Positions 12,036 through 23,910 of a stretch of DNA of 64,000 nucleotides are shown here, one piece after another (within the stretch, counting starts at the first letter, position 1; each line of letters opens with the position of its first letter). Source of the DNA: Paracentrotus lividus. Lineage: Eukaryota > Echinodermata > Echinoidea > Camarodonta > Echinidae. The translations under genes and the position numbers were made by a program. Location of the stretch: assembly GCA_940671915.1 (NCBI GenBank), contig CALNVZ010001092.1, positions 19,261 to 83,260 of the forward strand. Direction: 5' to 3'. Below the pieces are notes generated by a model, which made no database searches, was not told the DNA's origin, and saw nothing but the letters and a program-made list of their open reading frames with translations.

Positions 12036-14185
12036 CTTTAGGGCGATTCTTTGAAAAGTGAACCCTTTTTGGAAAAAATAAAGTTTGTCCTTTTTGTTTT
12101 TAAGCTGCACATTCATATAGAGCTTGTCTGAAGTTTCATGAAATCATTTTTTATCTTAATTTTACAAATTTTTTCATGCTCATTGCATAATTTACATGCA
12201 AAATTGAATGAAAATGGTACGTAAAATATCATTTGTTTTGACCCTGACTTGATTGTATATGCTGGTCTCCTTACTTTGATTATTGTCATTATACCCTTTT
12301 TTAACTTCATTCCTTTAAATTTAAATGAAAAATATGGTGTTGAATTGATTGTTTTAAGATAATTAACTAAAGAAATTAATTGCCATCAATGTCACACACG
12401 TGACCAAAAACACGAAAAGTTAACGCCCCCGAAAACCATGGTTCTATTATTATTACAATTTTTTCTCCAAAGCTAGATATAAGTTGCCTTGCATCTCACC
12501 AAATATGAAGCCATGATAGCTTTTATTTAGTTATATCAACTTTGAAATTGGTCCACACGTGAACAGGGTCACGTGTGTACCAACTATGGTCATGCTTAAA
12601 AAAGGGACCAGGCTATTCGGTCATTCTTTGAAAAGTGAACCTTTTGGGGACAAATAAACTTTTGCTTTTTTTTTATTTTAAGCTGCATATTCAAATAGAG
12701 CAATGTCTGAAGTTTCATAAACTGATGTTTTTTCGTGATTTTTGCAATTGTTCATGCTCATTTGCATAATTAACATAAATGATAATTAAATGGAAAACAG
12801 TAAATAAATATCATTTTTTAAACTGACTGGGATGGATATGCTGACTTCCTTACTTGGATTACTGTCATCATATATTATATTACCTCTATTCTTTTAATCT
12901 AACCCCAAAAAAAAATATGTTGTGAAATTGATTATATTAAGATAATCAACCCTGGAATTGATTGCCCTCAAAATGTCACACACAAGTAACCAGAAAACAC
13001 AAAAAGTTTATGCCCAGTCTTAACCATGGCTCTGGTATTATTATGATTATTTCTTCAAACTAGATTGAATGTACCTTGCATCTCACTAAATATGAATCAT
13101 AGACAAGTTTTAATTTGATATTAATTAGCAAACAAATTGGTCACACACGTAACCGCTGGGTGGGGCGGTCACAAATTTTTCATTATTTTCACTTCATTGC
13201 TGAAATTAATTTATTTTAGCATTATTATGCTCCAAAATGGTTCTGCAATAATTTTGCAAAAAAAAAACAATAACAAACAACAAAAAAACAAACACAAACA
13301 AAAGGTCGAAAAAACAAGGAATACATAAGAATTCATAAAACATGAAATACACAAGGAATTTAGTTCGATATCAAATGTTTTACCAAGTATAATGGTTAGG
13401 AATCCTATAAAGATTATGCAAACACAATATTAGCATTCCAGAAGCTGTAGTTTGTCAATTAGAAAAAAAATTATGATTCATGCAATGCGTAAATTAGCAT
13501 AATTAATTATATAAAATAAATTATTATTATTATGGGAAAATTAACAGTGCTTTTTTGTAGTTACATCACACACTACCATCGTGCAAATTTTCGAGCGCGT
13601 CGCGATCACAGCCAAGATTCTATAGGGGGCATCATGGCCCCCCCCCTCCCTACCCGCCCTCCCCCAGTCTTGACAGCTACCAAAACACCCTATTGACTGA
13701 CTAGGGTTGAGTTCATAAAATTTTTACCACAGCGGATATAGTAATTGCTCAAAATTTTTCTGTACAATTTGCCATAGGTCACACACGTGACCACATAAAT
13801 TGTCACACACGTGACCCGACATCACGATATAAAAATATAGATAAAGAAATTTCAGAGATGACTCCTATCCAGTGGTATTTTTTGGTTAACAGGTCCATAA
13901 TGCATATCTCACAGCAATAAGAACATTTCATCATTTTAAACTCACAGGAATTTCAAAATGAAATTGAACTTTCAAAATCATGCCGTTCTGTGAAGTCACA
14001 CACGTGACCCACTTCTTTTGACCTCTGACCTTGAACATGCATATTAAATATTTACAAATGATAGCCAACACAAATATACTAGCATGATATAAACATTAAA
14101 TCAGGTATATTTTTAAAATTGTTAGAGTTATAGCCAATTAAAGTCAAGATTTTGCATAATTTCGGTCACACACGTGACCAAGAAT
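12036..14185. repeat. arm-specific insertion with tandem copies and GGTCACACACGTGACC motifs
   Basis: The right arm of the palindrome lacks this stretch. It contains two tandem diverged copies of about 570 bp (from about 12041 and 12612, both starting near TTCTTTGAAAAGTGAACC). It also contains a scattered set of GTCACACACGTGACC words, exact or near-exact, at 12391, 12550, 12567, 12975, 13139, 13777, 13802, 13995 and 14164. The word is an imperfect palindrome containing CACGTG and GGTCA/TGACC half-sites. No gene is seen, and neither insertion end has a recognisable terminus. Confidence 0.6.
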
Positions 14186-14207
14186 GGTCCTATACAGGGC
14201 TATGTAT

Positions 14208-14440
14208 GGGGGGCCCGTTGTCCGGACACTTAACAAAAATGAAGCCTGCTTGTTTGTCTCAGGATTAAGCCAAAAATATATGTTGAATGATGCTTATCTT
14301 AATCAATATTTGATGTGTAGAATATTTTCTATCACTTTGTTCCAAAAAACTACAAAAAGATTGCTTGTAAACCTTTTCAAATGGCTGGTCAAAATCGTCT
14401 GTCCGGATAAACAATCTGTCCGGACATACAGCAACTGGGT
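14208..14440. mobile_element. short element with TGTCCGGACA ends
   Basis: It begins GGGGGGCCCGTTGTCCGGAC and ends with CTGTCCGGACATACAGCAAC followed by TGGG. The opposite arm of the palindrome (near 18275-18290) shows the site without it. Comparison suggests a 2-3 bp AT or TAT duplication. A second, inverted copy lies at about 56250-56475. The superfamily is not recognised. Confidence 0.65.
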
Positions 14441-16379
14441 ATATTACATACGTATTAGTGTATACACGTGTATATAGATGTATTATCCTTTCGTTCAACT
14501 CATTTCATTATTAAGGAGTTGACTTGTGGTGGAGAAGTGGCAACAATTGATGCTGATTTCAAAAATAGAGGTCTTATTCAACCTACCCATAAGGTTCTGG
14601 TCACTTATTGGTCACATATTGGCCGAAGGTTGACCATAATTAGTCCAAATGAAATAAAAAAATACGATTTACAATAAATGCATAAAACATAGTTATATAA
14701 ACTGTGTCTCTAAGCACTTTACAGACATTTTTATCATCCCGGTCATCAGCAACAGATTTTCCCGCGCACAATATGTGCAAATTTTCCACTCCCTACATAG
14801 CATGCCGACCATGAACAAAAAATTGTTTGATATTTGTTTTCACAACAAAAGGCATGCACAAATATGACAAGCCTGAAAATCTGTGGTATTTACTGTGATT
14901 TAATCATTATAATGTCCACTGTGGCGGTTCTTACCATTTTGATCCGCACTGACCATTCCTACATTTGTATATGGAAATGGTCAGTGTGGGTCAAAAGGGT
15001 AACAACCGCCAAAGTGGATACAAATAATTTACCATTTGCCCGCACTAACCATTCCTACATGTATATGCAAATGGTCAGTGTGGGTCAAAATGGTAACAAC
15101 CGCCAAAGTGGATGCAAGTAATATACCATTTAGTCTATAACGCAATACTTGTATTGAGTTTAATGTTTGTAAATGCTCATCCCCGTTAAAACTTATTATT
15201 TTCCCCACTCAAAAATTTCTGGCCACTTTGGCCGCTTTTTTGGTCAAAGGTATGTAAGCAGTAATTTTATGTCATTATTTTGATTCTAAATAGAATAAGA
15301 TTTCAATCACTAAGCGTATATTGTACAATTGTATATAAAGAATAACAATCGTGTTATCGCCATGATGCTATAAGCACATCACAGTAAGAGTAAATTCCAA
15401 GCTCATCATACTAATTCAAGATGACCAATAGTGTAGTTTCCATAGCAACATGAATTCTATGTAATGACTTATGTTTCATATGACTTCATATACACATGTC
15501 CATGATCTGATGACGATTTGGAATATCGCAATTGAAGAAGAATGTCAAGAAAATGTATTTCAACAACTTTCAATGACTTGACCATTTTAGCAAAGCCAGT
15601 TATTATGTTGCTTGACATGTGTCATGAGCGAGTCCAGTGTCCTTAACCAATGCTCCAGCAATGCCTTCCTCTCAGGAAAGCATTTCAACCAGGCGGGGAG
15701 AATACATATCCTCCTGGAAACTAATTGATTAACTGGCAGCTAATGAATTTTAACGTTAAGGGTAAATGAGAGCCACAAATATTTGGTCAATATCTTGAAG
15801 GATGTCTATTGAGTCATCTCCATCTCCTGAAAGGATGGAAGAATGTGCCTACAATTTCTTCAAGTTGTCTTTGATCGTTAATGCCTAGACGCCTCGGTGG
15901 CAAACAAAGTTCTAATTGTATGATAAATTGCATGGACATGGTTGCATTATTTACTGGTCATTAGAGCCGTGAGAATCATGTTGATCTTTTCACATTCTTG
16001 ATAGGAGAAACAACGTCTTCTTATGATGAGAACTGCTGCCACAATAATTATTATGCTTGCCATTATGTGCCTGTATATACTATCCTGGGTCCTGTACATA
16101 GATACCACTCATCCTGGAATAGGGGACCAACTTATACGAGATGGCTTATCTGTGTCTTAGAAGTTGTCATCGATTCGTTTGCAAGGCAGCTAGTTGACCA
16201 ATCTGTGGACACCTCCATCATGGCTACTACAGGATCTCGATGATCAAGCAGGGAATATCTCTACTAAAATCAGAGAGCAGGCTAGAAGCATTATTAGTCA
16301 GTCATCTTTTTGACTTGACAGAATCCTTCACTTAAATTATAAGCAAGGGTCTTTCTAACCTTGAAGGGTATTTCATAGA

Positions 16380-16680
16380 TTCCTGAAGGAATAAGTTTGT
16401 ACCATTGCTCAAGAGGTTTAGCATGTCATTCTTCACATCACCAGGCATCGTTTTATCATCTGCTAGAAAGCACAGTTCAGTATTATTGGTCAAAGACTCT
16501 TCAAGTGAACAACTCTGATGTCAATATCTTGCACTCGTTCAAGTCTCCATGGAACTTCTTGTCCTTGGACCTACGAAGTTCATGGCTTGGATCAAGACCA
16601 TTCTCAAGAGAGCTGACTGTAAATGGAATTTCTAGTTACTCCCTGATTTTGGTGGAAGGATGAAATGATTGTTCGTCGAG
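16380..16680 (-). other. possible coding remnant at the palindrome centre
   Basis: On the minus strand the unpaired centre gives two short peptide-like stretches, containing LENGLDPSHELRRSKDKK and LADDKTMPGDVKNDMLNLL, separated by a frameshift and stops. They look less random than their surroundings but match no family I recognise. This could be a dead transposase fragment or chance. Confidence 0.2.
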
Positions 16681-17946
16681 AACACAAACAGACAACCCAT
16701 GTATTATTCCAGGATGAGTGGTATCCCTGTACAGGACCCAAATATAAAGTATATACAAGCGCATAATGGCATGCTTCATTGTGGCAGTTTGCTTCAAAGA
16801 AGACATTGATTGTTTTTCCTATCATGAATGTGAACAGATCAACATGGTTTTACAGCTCTATTGAACAGCAAACACAGAGTCAACCACGTCCACTCATTTT
16901 ATCCCAAACTGGATTTGCACCATGTTTGTCACACTAGGGTCTTTGCAGAAATGATCAAAGACAACCATGAAGGAGTTATAGACACTTTCTTCCAGGAGAT
17001 GACTGGACATCCTTCAAGATCTTGACCAAAATGTCTGTAGCTTTCATTTGCCTCTTCACATTACAAGAAGACTTCAATATGTTTATCACGAACGATAAGT
17101 ATTCAAGAGGACATGACTTCTCCACCCTAGTTGAAATGTTTTCCCGATAGAAAGGCATTGAGGACCTTGGTCATGTTGGTTTATAATACTGGACTCGCTC
17201 AGGACACATATCTAGCAACATGAAAACAGCCTTTGTTTTAATGGTTAAGTCATAGATAACATTTTCATGACATTCTTCGTTAATTATTATATTCCTTGGG
17301 GATATTTCAAATCGTCAACAGATCATGCAGATATACAATTATATGGTTATATGAAAATTAACTATATCACTATCTAGATTTCATGTTGCTATGGAAATCA
17401 TATAATTACTGGTCAGCTTGGGTCAGCATGATCAGCTAGGAATTTTCTCTTTCTGTGTTTTGCTTACACGATCATGCATTTTACAGTTGTTATTCTTTGC
17501 ATATAACAATACAGACTGAGTGATTGAAATTGTATTAAAATAAAATAAAAAAATGACATAAGATTATTGCTTAACTTTTGACCCAAAAGTGGCCAAAATG
17601 ACCAGACTTAATGTGTGCGACAAAATCAGTTTTAACGCGGATTGGCATTAACAAACATTGAAATAAAGACAATTAGTGCATTGTAGACTAAATAATGGAT
17701 TACTTGTATACACTTTGGCGGTTGTTGCAATTTTGGCCCACATTGACCACTTGCATATAGGAATGGTCAGTGAGGGTCAAAGTGGTAAGAACCGCCATTA
17801 CAATGATTAAATCACAGGAAATACCAAGGATTTTCAGGCTTGTCATATTTGTGCATGCCTTTTGTTGTGAAAGCAAATATTAAACTTTTTTTTTGGGTTC
17901 TTTTAATAGTTCATGGTCAGCATGCTAAGTAGGGTGGGAGAATGTG

Positions 17947-17949
<3 letters not shown>

Positions 17950-17977
<28 letters not shown>
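17950..17977. repeat. TA dinucleotide microsatellite
   Basis: About 14 perfect TA repeats. They replace ordinary sequence at the corresponding place in the left arm of the palindrome, so they expanded after the arms formed. Confidence 0.95.
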
Positions 17978-19967
17978 CTGATGACCAGGATGATAAAAAT
18001 GTCTGTAAAGTGCTTAAAGACACAGTCTAACTATGTTTTAGGCACTGCATTTGTTGTAAATTGTATTTTTATTTCATTTGGGCTAATGGTCAACCTTCAG
18101 CTAATCAGTGACCAATAAGTGACCAGAACCTTATGGGATATAGGTTGAATAAGACCTCTATTTTTTAAATCAGCATCAATTGTTGCCACTTCTCCACCAC
18201 AAGTCAACTCCTTAATAATGAAATGAGTTGAACGAAAGGATAATACATCTATATGCACGTGTATACACTAATACGTATGTAATACATAGCCCTGTATAGC
18301 AAAATCCTGCAAAATGGCGAAATGGTCACTTTTGGTCAAAGTGGCCTAAATGACCAGGGCTGTCCAAATATTTTAGGAAAATGGTATGGGAGTATTGTTT
18401 TAGACCCAAGGAAGTTTTTTAAAATGGTTTGGAGGTGGGAAAACCATCACTTGGATGACTCTGATGGTCATTTTGGTCTAATTTTGGCCCCCAAAGTGAT
18501 AAAAATGACAATTTTTGGCCGAATTGACCAAAATGACCCCTTTAGTGACCCACGGAGTCAATAAAACTACTTTTTCTAGAATCAGCGCACATTTTTACAT
18601 CAGATAGGTTTTACAAATCCCATTTATCGGCAAAAATTATAGAAATAAAATACCCTTGACCACAAGTGACCAAAATGGTCATTTTTGGACAAAAATTGGC
18701 CAAAATGGCCGAAGTGTCACGGGTACGGTCAGTAAGAGTGACATTTTTGGAATCAGCGCAAAATTTTACTCTAGATAGGACCTTCAAACCTTCCCCAGCA
18801 AAAATGCTGATTAACGGCCCTTGGCTCCTAGGGTATGTGTATTAAACATGTAGTCCAAATGCAAAAAAAGTATTTAAGGTAGAAGTATGAAACTTAGCAG
18901 GCTTATTTATTCTAATATACCTCAAATACATGCTAAGTTTCAGAAAATTTGGTCAAATGGGGAGGGTGGATTCGCCCCCACCCTCGGTGGTGAGATGACC
19001 AAAATAACCATTATGCCCATTGAAGGTTAAGACTATTTTTTTCATTTAATGAAGACACTCCTTGTGAATGTATATTTTTGAAAAGGAAATTTCATGAGCA
19101 ATTCAAATATGTTGAAATATTAAGGGTCATTGGAACGGGGGACTTAAATAGGGGCACTGAATTAAAAATTTGGGGCCCTTCAAAAATAATTTAAAAATCC
19201 CCACATAAGATCTAACTACTTCACCCTGCGTTGTTATGACTGCCATTTTTTACATCCTCAGGAAATTTCCTTTCAGAATATATATACTTTTGTAGGGAGA
19301 GGCTTAAAATGTTAAACGTTATGACACTTTGATCCTTAAAGGGGTAAGATTTTTTTAGATTTTTCAAAAGGTGGTGTAACATAAAAAGGGCGACTTGGGG
19401 GCGAGTTCCCAACGCATGGCTTTGTTGTTTACTTTTTAAAGCACAATGATGATTTTCGGAGACATTCCAACCATTTTATAGGTATTTAAATGGTCAACTG
19501 AATGAAAATCACTAAAATCATCTAAATATGCTAGGTGTTCTAATAATTTTGGCCACCACTGTATACATGTATATATATATATAAACACAACACAAAAAGA
19601 AAGTTCCCCCTATTTCAGATATCAATAATTTTTGAACCAGGAGAACTTTAAAAAATCTAATTATATGTCCATGTAGGGAATTTAATTAGCCACAATCATG
19701 ACAATGGGAGCGAATTTTAGGAAAAAATCATCAAGTCATGCTTCAGTGAGTAATGGTTGAATGCAAAAATGTCATTTTTTGAAGTTCGCAAGCCTAAAAT
19801 GGCAACTTTGATCCAATGTTAACGGACCCATTTTCAAATGCAGTTCCTAGGTTTTACATGAAAAATTAAAATTTACATCCTTGAGAAATCCTAATTACAT
19901 CCTTATCCAATGATTTACATTCAGATCTAATCTCGAATTTGAGAGATCATAATTCATGAATCCCAAA

Positions 19968-20165
19968 CAAGGGCGTAGACACCGGGGGGGGGGGGGTCAT
20001 CCCTAAATTCAAAAGTGGGGTATTGCATGTACAATCACCAACCCCCCCCCCCCCCCCAACACACCCACACTTTTGCGGGTGATATGTATTTAATTAAAGC
20101 TGAAATGGCTTTCCACACTCCTTTTTCTCCCATGGAACTCTAACAATTTTCGCTCGCGCTAATTA
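19968..20165 (+). repeat. dispersed repeat with G-run, C-run and TTTTCGCTCGCGCT
   Basis: It starts GGGCGTAGACACC, then a G run and a C run (about 19983-20057), then GGGTGATATGTATTT, then a line ending in CGCTCGCGCT. The same order of words occurs at 21512-21715, so the two are copies of one repeat. Confidence 0.7.
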
Positions 20166-21105
20166 TGCTTATTATTTTTATTGTAGTAGTAAATCATTAC
20201 TTTACTTGCCATTCAAAACAAAGGAATAAAAAGATATACAATTATAGAAATAAAAGCTGCCCAGGACATATCTGAATAAGAGAACAAGCAGGGCATACAT
20301 AAATAACATAGATTATGATATCATAACAAAATGAGACATATATCACATTACTATACATGGAATCAATAACATTCAAATATATGTGAAAGTATAATTTTAA
20401 TTGTATTAAAGAAGAGCTGCAATAAGAAAGAAAAAAAAAGGAACTAAATCTATCCGGAAACAAGGGTGAAATAGATAAACATATAGGAAGAGATAGAAGA
20501 ATGGAGAGTGAGAAATAAAGGAAGAGGAAACAAATTATTACTTAACTTCCAAGACATTATATAACTTCACGTAATTGCACAATTCTCAACTCAACTCGCC
20601 AATTTCAGGCATTTTTTTTGCGGTTTCTACCTTAAACATACAATTATTATTATTATGGTTATTATTCTTACAATATATCATAAAATTAGGGGGTTCAAAT
20701 TCTTGAAATTACATATAAACAGCGGTCATTTTTTTTATATATGTATATATTTTTCTTCACTTTTTGTTGGGCGATAATTCTAAATATCCATCGTCTGATA
20801 ACCACATTATCTGCCCATCTGAATTAAGAGAAAATATTATCATTATTATTATTATTATTATTATTAAAATCCAGATTAATTATTTATATTATCTATTATA
20901 TTTTTAAACAACATAGCGTTTCACCTATTGGCAGTCATCAAACAAAAACAAATAGTCGGGATAATGCATTTACGCCAATTTCTGCATTCATTTCATGTCA
21001 AATTTTCGACGGATCTGCGTCTTCGTCAGGAATATAATTTTTGTAAATTATACAAGATTATGTTCATTTAGCCTCAAATCTTTCGGCTCGCATGTTACTT
21101 TAGAT
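20166..21105. other. unassigned AT-rich DNA with microsatellites
   Basis: No gene is seen. A TTA trinucleotide run is at about 20838-20866. Purine-rich stretches are near 20420-20530. Confidence 0.4.
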
Positions 21106-21350
21106 TTATGGAGATGAAATCGGGCTCAGGCCCCTATTTTTTTTAAAATTCTTCTCTCTCTCTCTCTCTCTCTTTTTCTCTCTATCCGGCTCTTTTTTTT
21201 CTTCTCTCCTTTTTTTTTTTTTGTTGTTGTCTTTTGCCCTTTTTCTCTTTGTCTTCTTACCCACCCCCTTTTTTCCCCTTTCTCTCCTTTCCCTCCTTTT
21301 CTCTCTCACTCTCTCTCTTCTATTTCTTTTCATCCTTTGCAGAGCCCTTT
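21106..21350. repeat. polypyrimidine tract with TC microsatellite
   Basis: Nearly all C and T on the plus strand, including a run of TC at about 21152-21182. Long open frames here (Ser/Leu/Phe-rich on plus, Arg/Lys/Glu-rich on minus) are a consequence of composition. Confidence 0.85.
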
Positions 21351-21511
21351 TCCCCTATCCGGGACCAGTGCCCCGCATGGGTCCCCATCATAGTAGCATG
21401 ATGATACTCAAGTATAAATCATAATATTGCCCCAATTTATTAATGCTGCAGCAAACCAATGCCCGTTGTATTAATTACAACTTACGAGATCATGAATTTA
21501 GTATTCATTTG

Positions 21512-21760
21512 AGCAGGGGCGCAGACAGCGGGGGGGGGGATGGGGGGAATGCATCCCCCAACTCAAAAGGTGGGGGGGATGGCATGTACAATCATCCCCC
21601 CCCCCACTTTTCACGGGTGATATGTATTTTTTTAAAGGCTGAAATGGGCTCTGCACACTCCTTTTTCTTCCACGGAGCTCTAAAAATTTTCGCTCGCGCT
21701 TCGCGCTCGCATATTATTATTATTATTATTATTATTATCATTATTATTATCATTATTAAA
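21512..21760 (+). repeat. second copy of the G-run/C-run repeat, with ATT microsatellite
   Basis: It begins CAGGGGCGCAGACAGCG and continues like 19968-20165. It ends in CGCTCGCGCTTCGCGCTCGC and an ATT run (about 21711-21755). A GTCTACGCCACTG word at 22749-22761 could be the opposite end of the same element, but that is not established. Confidence 0.65.
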
Positions 21761-22170
21761 TCTAGATTAATTATTTCTATATCTATTATATATTTATTTA
21801 TTATCTAGGCCTAGGTCTATACTTATTTTATTATTTCCAGAGAAATTATTTTGTTTTTCTTCCTAGAGTTCTATTTCTATTAGTCTATTTACCCTAATTT
21901 AATTGTATTCATACTTATAATTGTATTTTTAATATAATAATATTTGCAGAGGTGTATCAGAGGTGTAGGCCTATGCAGCTCTCGGTATATTTTTGCAGAA
22001 TAACCCCTTTGTGGATACGAAATCGGGCTCAGGCCCCTAAATAGCTTTTTTTTTTTTTTCTTTTTTTTAGCTCGCCCTTTGCGCTCGCTTAGAGGAAATA
22101 AAAAGTTGGCACATAAACCCTTCTGGTACGGCATGTTTGTTTAATTTCTTATTTTTATTATACAAGCCTT

Positions 22171-22720
22171 GTATATTTGTTGAGGTAATTCGGCGCAACC
22201 CCCGAAGTCGGCCCTTTTTTGCCCCTTCTTTGTGTGTATAGATACAAAAAACACCTCTCGTTTACCTCAAAATTTTCCGCTCGCGCCACGCGCTCGCCTG
22301 GAATTGTATATTTGCTAAGGAAATTCGGCGCGCAACCCCCTAAATCGGCCCTTTTTTGGCCCTTCTTTGTGTATATAGATACAAAAAAACCTCTTGTTTA
22401 CCTCAAAATTTTCCTCTCGCGCTTCGCGCTCGCATGGAATCGTATATATTTGCTGAGGAAATTCGATACAACCCTCAAAATCGGCCTTTTTTGCCCCTTC
22501 TTTGTGTGTATAGATACAAAGAAAAAACACAGGCGTCTCGTTTACCTCCAAATTTTTCGCTCGCGCTTCGCCCTCGCATGAAATCATATATGCTGAGTAA
22601 ATTCGGCGCAACCCCCACCCCCCCCAGCGACATTTTTTGCCCCTTCTTTGGGTGTATAGATACAAAAAACAACTTTCGTTTACCTCAAAATTTTGGGCAA
22701 TATGAGTCTCTGGACCACGA
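22171..22720 (+). repeat. four-unit tandem repeat of about 135 bp
   Basis: Units begin near 22171, 22306, 22442 and 22586. Each runs TATATTTG..., ATTCGGCGCAACCCCC, a CCCTTCTTTGTG word, TATAGATACAAA, a GTTTACCTC word and CGCTCGCGCTTCGCGCTCGC. The fourth unit loses the GC-rich end. Several 65-240 codon frames across the array are open only because of the repetition. Confidence 0.85.
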
Positions 22721-22841
22721 ATCATCCCCCCCCCACATTCGAGGACCTGTCTACGCCACTGCATTTGAGACATTTCCATCATAAATTTTGTCAATTTTTG
22801 ACGCAAACATCCTAATGAACAAAATATGCGATATAAGAAAA

Positions 22842-23036
22842 ACTCGTGGACCGAGGCCTCGTGGGACCGAGGACTCGTGGGACCGAGTACTCGTGGGATC
22901 GAGGACTCGTGGGACCGAGTACTCGTGGGACCGAGGACTCGTGGGAAAAATACTCGGCCTCGTGGGACCAAGGACTCGTGGGACCGAGGATTCGTGGGGT
23001 CGAGGACTCGTGGGTCCGAGGACTCGTGGGAAGACC
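22842..23036 (+). repeat. 16 bp tandem array CTCGTGGGACCGAGGA
   Basis: About twelve units with single-base variants (AGGA/AGTA). An array with a closely related word, in both orientations, forms the arms of the foldback at 58415-58655, so this may be one arm of a foldback element whose other arm is missing. Confidence 0.9.
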
Positions 23037-23064
23037 CCATTCAAAGTTATGACATTAAGCACGT

Positions 23065-23646
23065 GGGCCCTTATTCACAAAGTTGTCCTAAAGTTAAGCC
23101 GAGCTTAAATCTGTGGTTTACTATAAATAGCAAAATGGGATACAAATGCGTCTACGTTGCATTGTTCCTAATGCGGCGGTCACAACTCGCCGTACCTTCG
23201 ACGTGCAACTCCCTACGATGGATTTCGTAGAAAATTCGTGCAGCGGAGGTACCTCGCAGGTACAATGCATGTACGACATGCAGGAAGTTTTTTACAATAC
23301 CCTTACTACAGAAACGCAGGAATCGCAGAAGTTGACCCAGGACCTGTGCGTGCATTGCACATGCAACGCAGGCTACGTTGATGGCACGTGCCCCGTAGCC
23401 TACGACGAGTTGTGACCGCTGCATTACACATTTACTGGATTCTGAAATCGCGCTTTTGTAGTTAGGGAAACCTTTGTACTTTGTATCATTTGTACCATTC
23501 CCATGTAGTTTTTAAAATTTTCAGTACCAACAATTCTGATAAATCTATCATTTACTTTTAAAGATTTATATCCCATATTGCTAGTAATAATTAAACCACA
23601 GATATGAGCTTGGCTCAACTTTAGGACATTTTTGTGAATACGGGCC
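23065..23646. mobile_element. MITE with about 85 bp inverted ends
   Basis: The left end (GGGCCCTTATTCACAAAG) and right end (TTTTGTGAATACGGGCC) are inverted copies. The similarity continues inward to about 23150 and 23560, including a TCCTAAAGTT word and GTGGTTTA. The interior is occupied by a second short element (23169-23426). No gene is present. The target-site duplication is not clear. Confidence 0.75.
23169..23426. mobile_element. 258 bp MITE nested in the previous one
   Basis: Inverted ends read TAATGCGGCGGTCACAACTC and the near-complement ending CGCTGCATTA. The inside is more GC-rich than the surroundings. Open frames on both strands (about 90 codons) are taken as chance. Confidence 0.7.
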
Positions 23647-23749
23647 GTGACCTTAAAACAATTACATTTTGCCTATTAACTGTGCTTACTGAAGCATGAA
23701 ATGACGTGAATTCAATATATAAGATATTATGATTTATCCATGTTTCTTT

Positions 23750-23910
23750 CCTGATGACATAGTAACAAGGTATTCAAACAACCTGTTATAAAAGAATGAA
23801 CTACAATGCATGGAATCAAGTTTGCACACATTAGTTGTTGTTTTGTCAGGCAAGTCTCAGGCAAGCTTTCAGGTTGTCAAAAACAACCTTTGTTTAAAAA
23901 GTATGCATAA
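23750..23910 (+). repeat. diverged copy of the repeat at 45.0-45.6 kb
   Basis: It shares AGTAACAAGGTATTCAA and later CTTTCAGGTTGTCAAAAAC and CAACCTTTGTTT with the tandem copies at 44993-45600. The function is unknown. Confidence 0.55.

Larger units (their letters stand above)
11643..18833. mobile_element. 7.2 kb palindromic (foldback) element nested in copy B
   Basis: The element starts CCCTAGGAGCCAAGGGCC and ends with its complement, flanked by TA (11641-11642 and 18834-18835). Copy A shows the site without it, near 1318-1325. The outer 290 bp of the two arms (11643-11932 and 18545-18833) are almost identical, with about five differences seen by eye. Further in, the arms stay colinear but are far more diverged, to a centre near 16250-16650. 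Colinear pairs include 14511-14750 with 17975-18210, 15180-15340 with 17460-17650, and 15990-16130 with 16690-16830. The left arm has an extra 2.1 kb (12036-14185) and a small MITE (14208-14440). No intact gene is present. The superfamily is not recognised. Confidence 0.85.
11402..19561. mobile_element. Tc1/mariner-like TIR carrier, copy B
   Basis: Both ends are well preserved and read outward as CAGTGGTGGCCAAAATTATT, with TA at 11400-11401 and 19562-19563. The arms 11402-11640 and 18836-19561 match copy A. Everything between (11643-18833) is a second element inserted with its own TA duplication. Without it the carrier would be about 1 kb, typical of a non-autonomous derivative. No transposase gene is visible. 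Confidence 0.85.

Noticed and set aside
15998-16825. Similar short frames in the two arms (15998-16243 plus, 16604-16825 minus)
   Set aside because: Their similarity is explained by the inverted repeat. Frames are short and differ in length, with no domain.
21106-21424. Arg/Lys/Glu-rich and Leu/Phe/Ser-rich frames
   Set aside because: Produced by a polypyrimidine tract; no conserved features.
22315-23040. 241-codon minus-strand frame and several 100-140 codon frames
   Set aside because: They run through the 135 bp and 16 bp tandem arrays. The peptides only mirror the DNA repeats and change character at array edges.
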